The position numbers and the translations under genes were made by a program. A DNA stretch of 64,000 bases from Chamaecyparis obtusa (Eukaryota > Streptophyta > Pinopsida > Cupressales > Cupressaceae). The DNA is taken from contig BSBK01002080.1 in the NCBI GenBank assembly GCA_027943335.1, forward strand, positions 72,001 through 136,000, in the 5' to 3' direction. A model generated the notes under the pieces. It was not told where the DNA came from and ran no database searches. It saw nothing but the letters and a program-made list of their open reading frames with translations. This document shows positions 35,701 to 44,084 of this stretch, piece by piece (positions within the stretch are counted from its first letter, which is position 1; the number at the start of each line of letters is the position of its first letter).

Positions 35701-36628
35701 GCTTCAATGACCTTTATGATAAAGTTGAATCTGAATTATCTGACACCATCACTGGCCAAATCCTGGCTAACCATAGTAAATTGGTTAAAGAGAGTTCAGA
35801 GTCGAGCACTAACTTCTCTGGAAATGAGAGTAAGCGAGGATATTTTGCAGATCAATTTGAGAATCTTGCTAATTTCCGGGCACATTATGAAGGCACTGGT
35901 CCTGAGATCTGGGAGCAGACGTGTGGCAATCTGCATGCATTTGTTGCTGCAGCAGGCACTGGCGGCACACTTGCTGGCATTTCTTGCTTTCTTAAGGTTT
36001 ATGGTCCTAATTTTACTCTTGCTTAAATCAAATAACTGGTTCAATATGTTTAACAAAATCTATGCATACTCTTATTTCTGCAGGATAAAGCCTCTGATAT
36101 CAAGTGTTTTTTGATTGATCCTCCTGGTTCTGGCCTATTTAATAAGGTTACACGAGGGGTCATGTATACACGTGAAGAGGCAGAGGGTAAACGGTTGAAG
36201 AATCCATTTGACACGATAACAGAGGGTATTGGTATTAATAGAGTAACTCAAAACTTTCAGATGGCAAGGTTAGATGGAGCTTTCCGAGGCACAGATATGG
36301 AGGCTGTTGAGATGTCTAGGTATGATTAAACTTTTTGAATTCTTGTTTATTGTTTTGAAGGGGATTTAAAATTATCCTGTAAATTAACTTTGTTCTTTTT
36401 CCTTGTAGATTTCTCTTGAAGAATGACGGTTTATTTGTTGGAAGCTCCTCTGCCATTAACTGTGTTGGGGCTGTCCGAGCAGCACGTCTTTTAGGTCCTG
36501 GCCACACTATAGTAACAATTTTGTGTGACAGCGGGATGAGACATCTAAGCAAATTCTACAATCCCCAGTATTTATCTGCTCATAATCTCACACCTTGTGC
36601 ATTGGGGCTAGAGTTCTTAGGTAAATGA
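21325..36628 (+). CDS. PLP-dependent cysteine-synthase-like enzyme (At1g55880 type), partial gene
   Basis: Four coding exons (21325-21468, 35526-35996, 36084-36319, 36409-36628) join in frame with GT/AG introns and end in TGA. The product resembles the plant PLP-dependent enzyme At1g55880, related to O-acetylserine (thiol)-lyases and yeast Mcy1. These are fold-type II enzymes, and the reaction of this branch is less certain than for true cysteine synthases. Visible motifs are TEGSAGSTA, in place of the usual substrate loop TSGNTG, AAAGTGGTLAG, which grips the PLP phosphate, and a CDSGMRHLSKF end. The exon with the PLP lysine (GGSVKDR) is not seen and should lie upstream, perhaps outside the window. 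The first intron seen is about 14 kb and holds several transposons. The exons are intact, so the gene is probably functional. Confidence 0.88.
22458..23210 (-). repeat. 3' LTR of the intronic copia
   Basis: 753 bp, TGTGAAATATT to CAATCTCAACA on the + strand. It contains a long stem-loop (about 22740-22850) built on CCCGATACCTATCATAAG and its complement, two ~46-bp direct repeats with CTGCAGATACTAATATG, and an (AT)n tract near 23047-23095. It is 94 bp longer than its partner, mostly from the AT-rich part. Confidence 0.95.
23047..23095. repeat. (AT)n microsatellite in the copia 3' LTR
   Basis: About 24 consecutive AT dinucleotides. The 5' LTR has a much shorter tract (28227-28246), so the array changed length after insertion. 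Confidence 0.9.
23211..23219 (-). promoter_or_regulatory. Polypurine tract of the intronic copia
   Basis: The minus strand reads AAGAGGGAG immediately before the 3' LTR start TGTTGAGATTG. Confidence 0.85.
23681..27591 (-). pseudogene. Copia gag-pol polyprotein with two nonsense codons and one deletion
   Basis: The ATG at 27591 starts a frame with, in order: gag with a CFRCDKFGHVVSNC zinc knuckle; protease WVIDSGSSRHITG; integrase zinc-binding and core region (WHKRLGHLN, HSDLCGPM, then PYNPQQNGVAERKNR); reverse transcriptase (WDIVPRPK, ARGFSQREGIDYEETFAPV, YVDDLLITGE); and RNase H (SSTEAEYIAAS, CDNQSCI). Two in-frame stops occur: TAG at 26047-26049, where the family usually has Trp, and TGA at 24910-24912, where Arg is expected. 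A short deletion near 24045 shifts the frame before the RNase H domain. Everything else is open, so decay is slight. This makes the enzymes for reverse transcription and integration of copia elements. Confidence 0.95.
27640..27651 (-). promoter_or_regulatory. Primer-binding site of the intronic copia
   Basis: The minus strand reads TGGTATCAGAGC, abutting the 5' LTR at 27652 with no spacer. Confidence 0.95.
27652..28310 (-). repeat. 5' LTR of the intronic copia
   Basis: 659 bp, near-identical to 22458-23210 outside the AT-rich tract. One visible difference is GACTCATTCATGAGTC in the 3' copy, against a shortened form here. Confidence 0.95.
28316..31080 (+). other. Intron sequence with a possible LTR relic
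   Basis: No gene is recognised. Near 29250-29492 an ACTATAAACAGG box is followed by AATAAA and a palindrome TAGGGCGGAGTCGCCCTA, then CATCACA, which resembles the R/U5 end of an LTR on the + strand. No partner copy was found. The rest shows only short random frames. Confidence 0.35.
31404..32620 (-). pseudogene. Relic of a second copia element (reverse transcriptase end and 3' end)
   Basis: The minus strand shows decayed reverse-transcriptase text in shifting frames. A YGLNQ-like stretch precedes LTLYVDNLIVIESS, which corresponds to the YVDDLIVTGS catalytic motif with the second Asp changed to Asn. Further downstream AAGGGAGGA (about 31452-31460) resembles a purine tract, and TGTTGGTATAAAG on the minus strand at 31403 could start the 3' LTR. 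The LTR's other limit is unclear (perhaps near 31.1 kb). The copy is much older than the 22.5-28.3 kb element and belongs to a different family. Confidence 0.55.
32718..32748. repeat. (AT)n microsatellite
   Basis: About 15 AT dinucleotides in the intron. Confidence 0.9.
32890..33683 (-). repeat. Inverted relative of the long LTR at 18.5-20.4 kb
   Basis: Read on the minus strand from 33683 it begins TGTGATGTCCCC, then TGAAATAGGATTTAATAAT, closely matching the start of the repeat at 18498. The TATA box, the GGTTGTGACTC minisatellite and a GATATAAAGGGG stretch follow in the same order. Similarity fades left of about 32.9 kb, so that end is uncertain or truncated. Confidence 0.65.
33684..34870 (+). 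other. Intron sequence without recognised genes
   Basis: Contains two short tandem duplications: GGTTACAAGGTATAGCAG twice near 33970-34032, and a 35-bp unit at 34234-34268 and 34269-34303. Nothing else is recognised. Confidence 0.5.
34872..35053. mobile_element. Foldback element (MITE-like), copy 1, in the intron
   Basis: The left arm GATTTGATTGTGTGAGAA...GGATCAC...CATCATCAGGATGC is matched in reverse complement by GCATCCTGATGATGG...GTGATCC...TTCTCACACAATT, around a short A/G-rich loop. The whole unit of about 180 bp would fold into one hairpin. There is no coding capacity. A related unit is at 37408-37624. Confidence 0.75.
35526..35996 (+). CDS. Large exon of the cysteine-synthase-like gene
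   Basis: 157 codons in phase 0 between TTCTTACAG and CTTAAG|GTTTAT. It encodes AQILEALGATVERVRPVSI, a variable Ser-rich insert, YFADQFENLANFRAHYEGTG, and the PLP-phosphate loop AAAGTGGTLAG. The insert is also a variable region in relatives I remember. Confidence 0.92.
36084..36319 (+). CDS. Third recognised exon of the cysteine-synthase-like gene
   Basis: 236 bases from TTCTGCAG to CTAG|GTATGA, ending in phase 2 within an Arg codon completed by the next exon. Encodes CFLIDPPGSGLFNKVTRG and FDTITEGIGINRVTQNF, family signatures. Confidence 0.92.
36409..36628 (+). CDS. Terminal exon of the cysteine-synthase-like gene
   Basis: 220 bases from CTTGTAG to a TGA stop at 36626-36628. Encodes DGLFVGSSSAINCVGAVRAA and ILCDSGMRHLSKF, then GLEFLGK. 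The C-terminal motif matches the family's usual end, so the gene is complete at its 3' side. Confidence 0.92.
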
Positions 36629-37407
36629 CAATTGACAAACTGTAATAGCTTAAATATGAAAACACCAATGAACTACTTTAGTTGATCTTTAAAGTGTTGC
36701 CTCTGATATAGAGTGCCTAGGCTTGGTACTCGCCAGGCCAATCAATGTATGCTTTGCATTTAGAAAATTGTTATCGAAGAAGCCCGAAGGAAACGAAAAA
36801 CTCGTATCCAAAAAGGAATTAATCTTTTGATCTATGAGCTTGTTGATTAAATATCAATATAAATTCACTGACGTTCTTTTGTATCCCAAGCTTTTTTTTC
36901 CTGTGGAAAATCCTTTTTTTCTTTTATAATTTTTGCGCTGTGAATTTAGTTTGTTTATACCTAGCCAAATTATATTGGATCGGGTTTCTCTTGAAGTCTC
37001 TTATTAGTTTCTATTCATCCCATACCGTAAAGTATTTCTTCGTCTCTCTTTAAGCATATAACACTCACCATGCTAACATCAACATAAGATTAGGCCTGCA
37101 TCAGGAAAGTTGGATCATCACATTGTAATTATATCGCCAAAGAATGTGGAGCCCTTATAACGTGGTATAAAAATTATGTTCACATAGAATGTATAAAATG
37201 TTTTGTGATGGAATTTTGCAGACAATCAGGAGTATTATATGACTATAACTGAGTTGAACTATTTTATTTATCAACTCAATTCAAGTAGACCAGGTGAAGT
37301 TACAACATAGGCGATTGATATTAGAGATGACAGGTTAGACGTCTAGGGAGAAATTGCTACCACGGGGACATTTCAGCAAAGTAAACTCAGGTTTTAAATT
37401 ATTTTAT
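36629..37407 (+). other. 3' flank of the cysteine-synthase-like gene
   Basis: AT-rich. Should contain the 3' untranslated region and polyadenylation site, but no single AATAAA could be assigned with confidence. No other gene is seen. Confidence 0.4.
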
Positions 37408-37624
37408 ATTATTCATGACACTTTGTGGATTTGATTGTGTAAAAGTTTTTTATCATCAGTGTTTTGGATCATACTGCATGATCCATCATTAGGATGCAAA
37501 TTTTTTTCTTCTCCTTAGGCTCTCTTGCATTCTGATGATGGATCATGCAGTGTGATCTGAAATCTTGATGATAAAAAAAAACTTTTACACAATCAAATCC
37601 AGTAAGTGTCGTGAATATTCATAT
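37408..37624. mobile_element. Foldback element (MITE-like), copy 2, downstream of the gene
   Basis: The arms TTTGATTGTGTAAAAG...GGATCAT...CCATCATTAGGATGC and their complement ending CTTTTACACAATCAAATCC enclose a T-rich loop. Pairing extends outwards through ATGACACTT and AAGTGTCGT. It shares GATTTGATTGTGT, TTTTGGATCA and CATCATNAGGATGC with copy 1, so both belong to one family. Confidence 0.75.
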
Positions 37625-37995
37625 GGATTGTGGAAATCTGATAGCACTATTTTATATTATTTCTTACCTTTTTGAGCTCAAATCCATTTGACTGATAGAA
37701 ATGTTATAGTTTGAAATTGGGTCTTAGAATGATTTTTTTTCTAGATGAAAACAATAAGTTGGACATTTCCTACAACAATGGTTCATAATTAATTGACGAC
37801 CCTTAGATACAAGTCATAATGGAAATATTTATTATTTGAAATTAACTGGTAACTTGATATTGTGATCTGCTTAAACGAAGTGTTCCACAAGAACGTCCTT
37901 TACAAAAAATACCATATTTGGAGACGAGGTTATTTTTGAGACGTCATGATGATAGAAATACATCCCTTCATTATGTCAACAATCATTGCTACTAG

Positions 37996-38086
37996 AAAAG
38001 AGTCATCCCTAGAATGTCTTCCTTGAGGGACATTTTTGGGAAAAGAGACATCCCTAGAATGTCTTCCTTAGAGGGACATTTTTGGG
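37996..38086 (+). repeat. Tandem duplication of a 45-bp unit
   Basis: Two adjacent units (37996-38040 and 38041-38086), each with CATCCCTAGAATGTCTTCC and GGGACATTTTTGGG. Within each unit GACAT and ATGTC halves form a weak palindrome. Confidence 0.8.
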
Positions 38087-38564
38087 GCACCTCTTTAGTG
38101 GGGAAGATGAGGGGATCCTCAACGTTTTTAGGGATTCTCAAGAAAATCAATCACATCCCCTAAATATCCCATCAACTTGGAAATGACCTTCACATTTAAA
38201 ATTAAAAATAACACTTAAAAAAAGACTTTTTTCTTGAAATTTTATAGCACTCAAGAAAAGCTATAAAATTGTAAAGCCCTCATTGTTTGGACTGGTCAGA
38301 TTTAGCTTCACTGTTAGAAGAGTGAAGATTTTGCTACAAATATTGAAATAGTGAGGACATGGTGTTGGATAAGACATAGTGATAAAACTATGAAAATGGC
38401 ATGCATCATGAAGGTTTGTTTGGTGTTAAAGGTCTTAATTTTGGCTTGGTGGTGCAATCACTCAATCTTGCAAGGGGATCTACCCCTAGACACTCACTTG
38501 AAATTGATATGGGTTTTGCTCCCCAACCCCTACTAGCCACCCATAGTCATACCTAAATTAAGGT

Positions 38565-38986
38565 CCTTGGTCCCTTATGTTTGGAACCCATGCTCAATTT
38601 ATGAACTTATTTCTCTTGGAGAATTCAGGAAGCTTCAACTTTCGATTCTTAAACCTGAGGATGGAAACCTTCAGACTTTCTCAGTGGATTGGACAGAAAC
38701 TCAGTTCATCTTTGGTGCGGATTCACAACAGAGTTCACCATTGTGTTTACAGGTTCTTGGTCATCCAATCTTGCTATAGTATTCTGTATTTCAGATTGGA
38801 TTATTGTAGTTTCATTGTTTCGTATTGTTGTTGTATGATACGATAACAATTTTCTGAGTTATGTAATAGAATGTATTGTTGGTTATTGTTGTTGAATCAA
38901 ATGGTTATTTGCATGTATCTATTTGTTTAAATCTGCATGAGATATATTTGTGAAAATTTGAAAAAAGATCGGTTTGGGTCAATACA
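38565..38986 (+). repeat. 5' LTR of the older PDS5-type element (U3 missing)
   Basis: Matches the end of 44085-44938 from about CATGCTCAATTTATGAAC to GGGTCAATACA. The first ~430 bases of the LTR are not detectable, through deletion or replacement. Confidence 0.8.
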
Positions 38987-38987
38987 A

Positions 38988-38999
38988 TGCTATCAAAGC
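38988..38999 (+). promoter_or_regulatory. Degenerate primer-binding site
   Basis: TGCTATCAAAGC differs at two positions from TGGTATCAGAGC and lies one base after the 5' LTR, exactly as in the intact PDS5-type element. Confidence 0.75.
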
Positions 39000-39200
39000 T
39001 AAACGTCTTGCCAGCCTATGGGGTTTTTCTTTAGAAAAATTTGCAGAGATATTTTTACAGAAGCGGATTTTATATGAGATAGGATTAAGAAGTTAGCGTG
39101 AATTTTGTGATTGATATCAGTATGCTGGAACTATTCTTCGAACTGCATATATAGTCAATAGGGTGATAAGAGGAAGTTATTTCTCAGTCCAAATTGAATA

Positions 39201-39480
39201 TTGGTATTACAACTTAGTCTCAAATTCATAGATACTGAACAGTTTCAACGGTTTCGAGATTTTGAGCAGTTAGGCTTGCGCAATCTAGTCTACCCTGGTA
39301 CTGTACCCTCTTATTTTGAGCATTTCTTAGGAGTTTTCTTGCTTGCGGATGAAGCAATACAACGACTTAAACAATACCAAGGTAGGGAGCTCGACATTAG
39401 CAGATTTGATATTTCAAGTGCAAAGCTAGCAAGTTTACTTCACGATGTTGGTCATGGACCTTTTAGTCTTGTAATTGTTG
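39201..39480 (+). pseudogene. SAMHD1/VEN4-type HD-domain fragment captured by a retroelement
   Basis: About 90 codons read like the start of the HD domain of plant SAMHD1 homologues (Arabidopsis VEN4), dNTP triphosphohydrolases. Motifs are LKFIDTEQFQRFRDFEQLGL, VYPGT...FEHFLGV, and LASLLHDVGHGPFS with the metal-binding HD pair. The HD is kept, but residues such as Arg in RFEHS are changed, and similarity stops right after GPFS, so it cannot be an enzyme. The stretch is intronless and lies 200 bases after the primer-binding site, which suggests capture from mRNA. Confidence 0.72.
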
Positions 39481-39540
39481 GTGGCATATTGAAGATTATT
39501 ATGCATGCTGAAGATGCACTAACCACAACAAATAAATCTC

Positions 39541-40690
39541 ATTGATGGCACGAAACAACTGCAAGCCATGTGCACGCACCATTCCATGTAGTGACTGGGC
39601 TTACAGTAAGGGAAGCCTTTGTTTATTGTTTGGCGGAGCATCTCGACAACATATGTCTGGTATGCGAGTAGACTATTGGTCTACCGTGTAGCTGCAGGGG
39701 CAACATAGAATGTAAATGAGACTGCGTTCATGTTAGCGCACCACTAGCAATACTTGGATATTATGGGACACAATCGCTCCTCTCCCCATTTCGTTTCGGG
39801 TAGTAGAGTCAAAGCATTGGCCCCTAGGTAGAGATCCTCCACTAGTCCCTAACCAGAACCTATGTGGAAGTTCAAATGAGCTGCACAATAAACATTAAAA
39901 TTTAAACACAACAAGAGGAGTTGTCACGTCGGGAGGGGGGGGATGCGCATTCTTCGATCGGTGATCAATCGAGTCATGTCTTAAGATGACAACATTTAAG
40001 AGGCAAAATATAGTGCCTATTGAAGTTGATACATGAGCTTGCACTACGATCTGGACCTGGCACATTAGGTGAGCGATGGCAAGGTGATTTTGCATGGTAC
40101 ATATCCAAATGATCTCCCCTGCTATAGTGTGATCGCATGTTGAAGTCGCCTTATCCTCATAGGCCACGAAACGTCGGTATAAGTATCTCAGTCACCACAC
40201 GGGAGGTGTGCGGATCGTCTGATGTTACGGTAGCAAGAAGGCTACAACAATGCCTATCGAGCTGTTAGCAAGTGTGGTTTCGTCTCACAGTGAGGAGCCT
40301 GGCCACGACAGAGTTCACTGGCGCTTATGGGCCGTTTAGCATTGGCATCGAATGATTGGGAGGAAACCATGAGTATTCCAGTCAGTATGAGATAAGTCGG
40401 TTAGCTCACCATTGTGGAGTAATCTCCAGGTATATCAAACAACGTCTACCAGCATTGTGAGAGTTGGGTTGGTGCGATCGAGACTGGGTCAACACCCCTT
40501 CACTACAGTGACTCTGGAACCACATTGAGGTACTCCTTGAGCGATAGCCGAGTTATTGTCCTTATTGTGGAATTTGAAATTGGTATCACGTAGGCCTTGC
40601 GTGTCTGATGTGATTTACCCTGCAATTGAGATATGATGGGAACACTCTCTTTATGCAATAATAAATCTAAAACAAGGTAGTTAAACACCC
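39541..40690. other. GC-richer segment of unknown origin inside the retroelement
   Basis: By eye this ~1.1 kb is clearly richer in G+C and CpG than the AT-rich surroundings (for example TCACGTCGGGAG and CACACGGGAGGTGTG). No long reading frame or domain is recognised on either strand. It lies between the HD fragment and the leader of the PDS5-like region, so it may be another captured piece. Confidence 0.5.
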
Positions 40691-41128
40691 ACTCTTATTT
40701 GTGTTTCGGTTATTCGAAAATGAGTATTATTTGAATGACAGTGAATAAGTTTGGGTATAAATTGTTTTTTGCCTGGAATTTTATCTTTCATGATCAAATA
40801 TATATGTGTGCTGAATGATTATTTGAAGAATCTCTGTACCCAGCCGTTAGTGATTATTCTGATTGAAAATTTACGAGAATTCCAATACAATACAATTTCA
40901 CAGTGAGGTAATAGTTACCTGATTATTGTGGTTCATTACCAAGTCAGAACCAGTAAGCTTCATTACACCCAGCCATTGGTAATTAGAGAACTCTCAGTCG
41001 TGATTGCCTTGGTTATTACAGAGGTAACACCCTTTTAGTAGAGGAAATCAGAATATTATTTTGACAACAACAATTCTTAGTTACAGGAGTCATTTCAATC
41101 CCTTGCTTGAAACTTGAAAAATTGAATA

Positions 41129-41911
41129 ATGGAGTCCTTGGAAAGCCCTATATTCTCGAAGGAATTCAATGACACATTTTACGGTGAAAAGCAAAGGGAC
41201 ATTCGAAAGGAAATTGAAATAGGAAATGAATTATGTTGCCTGGGATGGCAATTAAAGGAGCAAAAAATTATGGGAAGTATACTTGCCAAATTAGATGAAA
41301 TAAATTCATATCTATCTAGGATAGATCAATTTGATTGCAGACTCTTCAATTGGGCGATGCACCCCTCCATGATTGCTTTGGTCTGACACATATTTATGGG
41401 ACATCCACGTAGAGACGTTAGGCTTGCAATTGCCTCGTGTCTCAATGAGATCACACGGATTACAACTCCTATTACTCCTTATACCGATCACATTTGGAGA
41501 CAAGTATTACAGTTGGTTGTGGATAGTTTAGGTGAACTGAAATATGACAGATATTCTACATTTGGTAAGCAGATAAAAATCTTGGAGTTAATGGCAAGTA
41601 CTAGAATTTTTAGTCACATATTGAATCTAGGCTGTGATAAAATGATTCAACAATTATTTTAGTGCCTTAGTAATTTTAGGAAGCGTCATCTAGATGAGGT
41701 GAAGACGTGCATGAAGACTATCTTATCCTTGATCTTAGATGAGGACAATGACATATACAAACAATTGCAATCAGAATTGTTGGCAATTTGGAGAGGAGAA
41801 ATAAAGTACTCATCCGTGGCATGTGAACTCTCAGCTGAATTGATTAAGCTTCAAGCTGAAAGATTCAAGAGTTTATTGATTGAAAATGAACAAGTATCAT
41901 TAGGCTTATAG
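41129..41911 (+). pseudogene. PDS5-like HEAT region, decayed copy
   Basis: From the ATG at 41129 the translation passes two in-frame or near-frame stops (after 41386 and 41662) and ends near 41909. It contains DVRLAIASCLNEITRITTP, TPYTDHIWRQVLQLVVDS, the LELMASTRIF stretch, and MKTILSLILDEDNDI, which match successive HEAT repeats of plant PDS5 and the intact copy at 6582-8591. The N-terminal ~65 residues differ from the minus-strand copy, so the copies are diverged subfamily members, not a recent duplicate. PDS5 itself regulates sister-chromatid cohesion. This copy cannot encode a complete protein. Confidence 0.75.
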
Positions 41912-42058
41912 GTTGCAGGGTCTTTGGTAATGAGCAAAGACCAAGCGAGAATAGGGCAGATTTTTTTTTTACTCCAAGAGGGCTGGTTATAGGGGCATGT
42001 TTGGAATATTAATCAAGGGGAAGATAAATTACATCCTAATGATAAGGAAAATACAGTT

Positions 42059-42811
42059 GTGACTACATCTCTTTCCGGACATTGTGGAGAGTGTTCAGAT
42101 TTCTACTTTGGCGACTTGGTGGCCGAGTTTGACAAATCCATGGTTATAAGTTGTGGTAACCAGTGGGAGACCTTTAGTGATTCATGTAATGAGGAATCAT
42201 GTGACTTTTTTAGCAACACCTCACTCATGCATCATGCTGATATGGATGACCCATTTTGTAGTACATCCCATAATAACATTGATGAGAAGCGTGCCTTGAA
42301 AAGTCAGCTGAAAGTCAGTGACGATGCCATTATTGTAGCTCTTGTTCACCACAATAGCACACCTCAAGTTATTGATGATCTCTACAGGAAGGCTCAGAGG
42401 GATAAAGGGAAAGATGGTATAAAGATTGGATCCTATGTTGCAGATTTGCAGGGGGTCAAAACAACATTTGAGGATTGGAAATCAGAATATCTGAGTTTAC
42501 TTATAGATCGTGACCACCTGTTACAGGTTGCCGGGAAATATGTTGAGTAGTTGAGGGAAAAGGAGGACGAGGTTAATAAGCTCAATAGAGAGCTTAGTGT
42601 TAGTCAGGGCACTCTGGTACACACACGTATTGCTCTGCAAGAGTCAAGAAATCAGATTGTTGTCTCTAGCCAGTACAAGGAACCAGACGACAAGGAGAGG
42701 TTCGAATTCTTTCAGGATGTGATTCAGGAGCTTGATAGCATACAACAGACTTATGATTTGGATAGCTTCCAAAAAGATCTTTGGGTCACACAGAGTGTCT
42801 TTATGAGTTAG
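42059..42811 (+). pseudogene. Coiled-coil module of the PDS5-type element
   Basis: The frame carries LKSQLKVSDDAIIVALVHH, then SEYLSLLIDRDHLL, a TAG at 42548, and LREKEDEVNKLNRELSVSQ with a TRIALQESRNQ end. Each piece aligns with the same parts of the minus-strand element (SSQLRVSED, DRDHLLSLARD, RRKEEEVGRLSREFE, ALQDSKRHV). Heptad-like spacing predicts a coiled coil. Function unknown, with no enzyme motif. Confidence 0.7.
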
Positions 42812-43392
42812 ATCACTTCCAAGCGGTTGATAATTCCTTGTTTGAGATGGGTGCTGATTTGACATTTGATAATCCCCTTTTTGAGTTAGATGAGGAAAAT
42901 AATTCCTACTCCCATGATGAGGATGAGATTGGTTGCAGAATTTGGGACCCAGGGTCAGTTACTAGAGAGGGGTCTTGGTCACCAGATTGGAGTAGCAGGG
43001 TGAGCTCAGTTGTTGAGCAGTTTAGTTTCTACATCAACAGTTCAGGATGGGCGGTTATGTCTTGTTGCATGTTAGGTGATATGCCTTTCCTTGCACTATT
43101 TATCGTTGATGGTGAATTGTCTTGTGTTGGTGAGCATCCCTTGATTCATTCCTCTCTTCACCCAACTATGACTCCACTACATCATCATACCGATTTGTCT
43201 AGTGCTTACGATACTTCTATCACCTCATATTTTGGGCACGATGATGACCATTGGGTAGAGCTTGTTCAGTACAGGGTTATTGAGCTTGGTATGACAATTA
43301 TGCTTGTTGGTGTGAATTTTTCACACAATGGTGTGCATTATATGACTCCGGGAATAGAGAGACAACTATGGAATTCTAATGCTGATCCATGA
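42781..43392 (+). pseudogene. C-terminal region of the PDS5-type element protein, part 1
   Basis: A 203-codon open stretch with an acidic start, then CRIWDPG...SPDWSS and a hydrophobic, probably beta-rich part (GWAVMSCCMLGDMPFLALFIV). It parallels the end of the minus-strand ORF (GIWDSVDW..., then VVLIHTSNLSDVGISLYTLM). The family is unrecognised, but conservation of layout between copies suggests it was a real protein part. Confidence 0.55.
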
Positions 43393-43586
43393 TTTCCATT
43401 AGAGTCGATTAGTGCATCCCATATTGGCCACGTTGTTTTCCATTCAACCCACCTACATAGGAATTTCTTTTCTGATTATTGCATAGGTGTGGGATGAGTG
43501 ATTGGTTGGGTATGCTTCCCTTCTTGCAAGAGGAAATATTGCCTCTTTAGCACAGTTTACGGTTCAGGCTACAGTTTAGAGGGATA

Positions 43587-44070
43587 GTGTCACGACAGTT
43601 GGACATTTTGGGTGATTCACTCAGTATGGGCATGGAGCAACAGGTTATTTCAGCTAGTTGGGCTAATGGATGGCCCTTTTGTCTATGGGATCCAAGAGGG
43701 ACATACTTGCGGTTGGTAATTATTCAGGGAGCCGATTGGTATGATGTTTGGTTTCCCCCTTCACCTGACCGTAGAGGTGCTGGTGATTTCAACTAGAGTG
43801 AGGTTCTTAGTTAGATTGAGGTATTTCTCACAGATATGGAAGCACAGGGAAAATTGATTCGACCGATCAGACACATGGGGTGATTTGAGATCTTGACATT
43901 AGACTGGTTGATATATTTTTATTGTGTGAATGGCTTCACAGGTTAGGGCATAATGTTTGTTTCAGTTTTGCATGACAAATTGGTGGAGCAGCTTTCCAGA
44001 GGTTTGTATGGGATCTAGGTGTTATGGTCACCACATGCAATTATCAATTGCTTGAGGGCAAGCAATCTTC
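43587..44070 (+). pseudogene. C-terminal region, part 2, ending at the polypurine tract
   Basis: Starts with an open stretch (43587-43796; GWPFCLWDPRG, GADWYDVWFPP) and continues through several stops to NCLRASNLREG at about 44045-44075. That last motif matches NHCLGTSNFRKGG of the other PDS5-type copy and LHCLRTSNIWEGG at the end of the gypsy polyprotein at 59.6 kb. Confidence 0.55.
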
Positions 44071-44084
44071 GGGAAGGGATGATT
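44071..44084 (+). promoter_or_regulatory. Polypurine tract of the older PDS5-type element
   Basis: GGGAAGGGATGATT directly precedes the 3' LTR start, which has decayed to TACAATGTCCCC. Confidence 0.65.

Noticed and set aside
39201..39480. A working dNTP triphosphohydrolase
   Set aside because: Only the first part of the HD domain is present, with altered active-site residues and no continuation.
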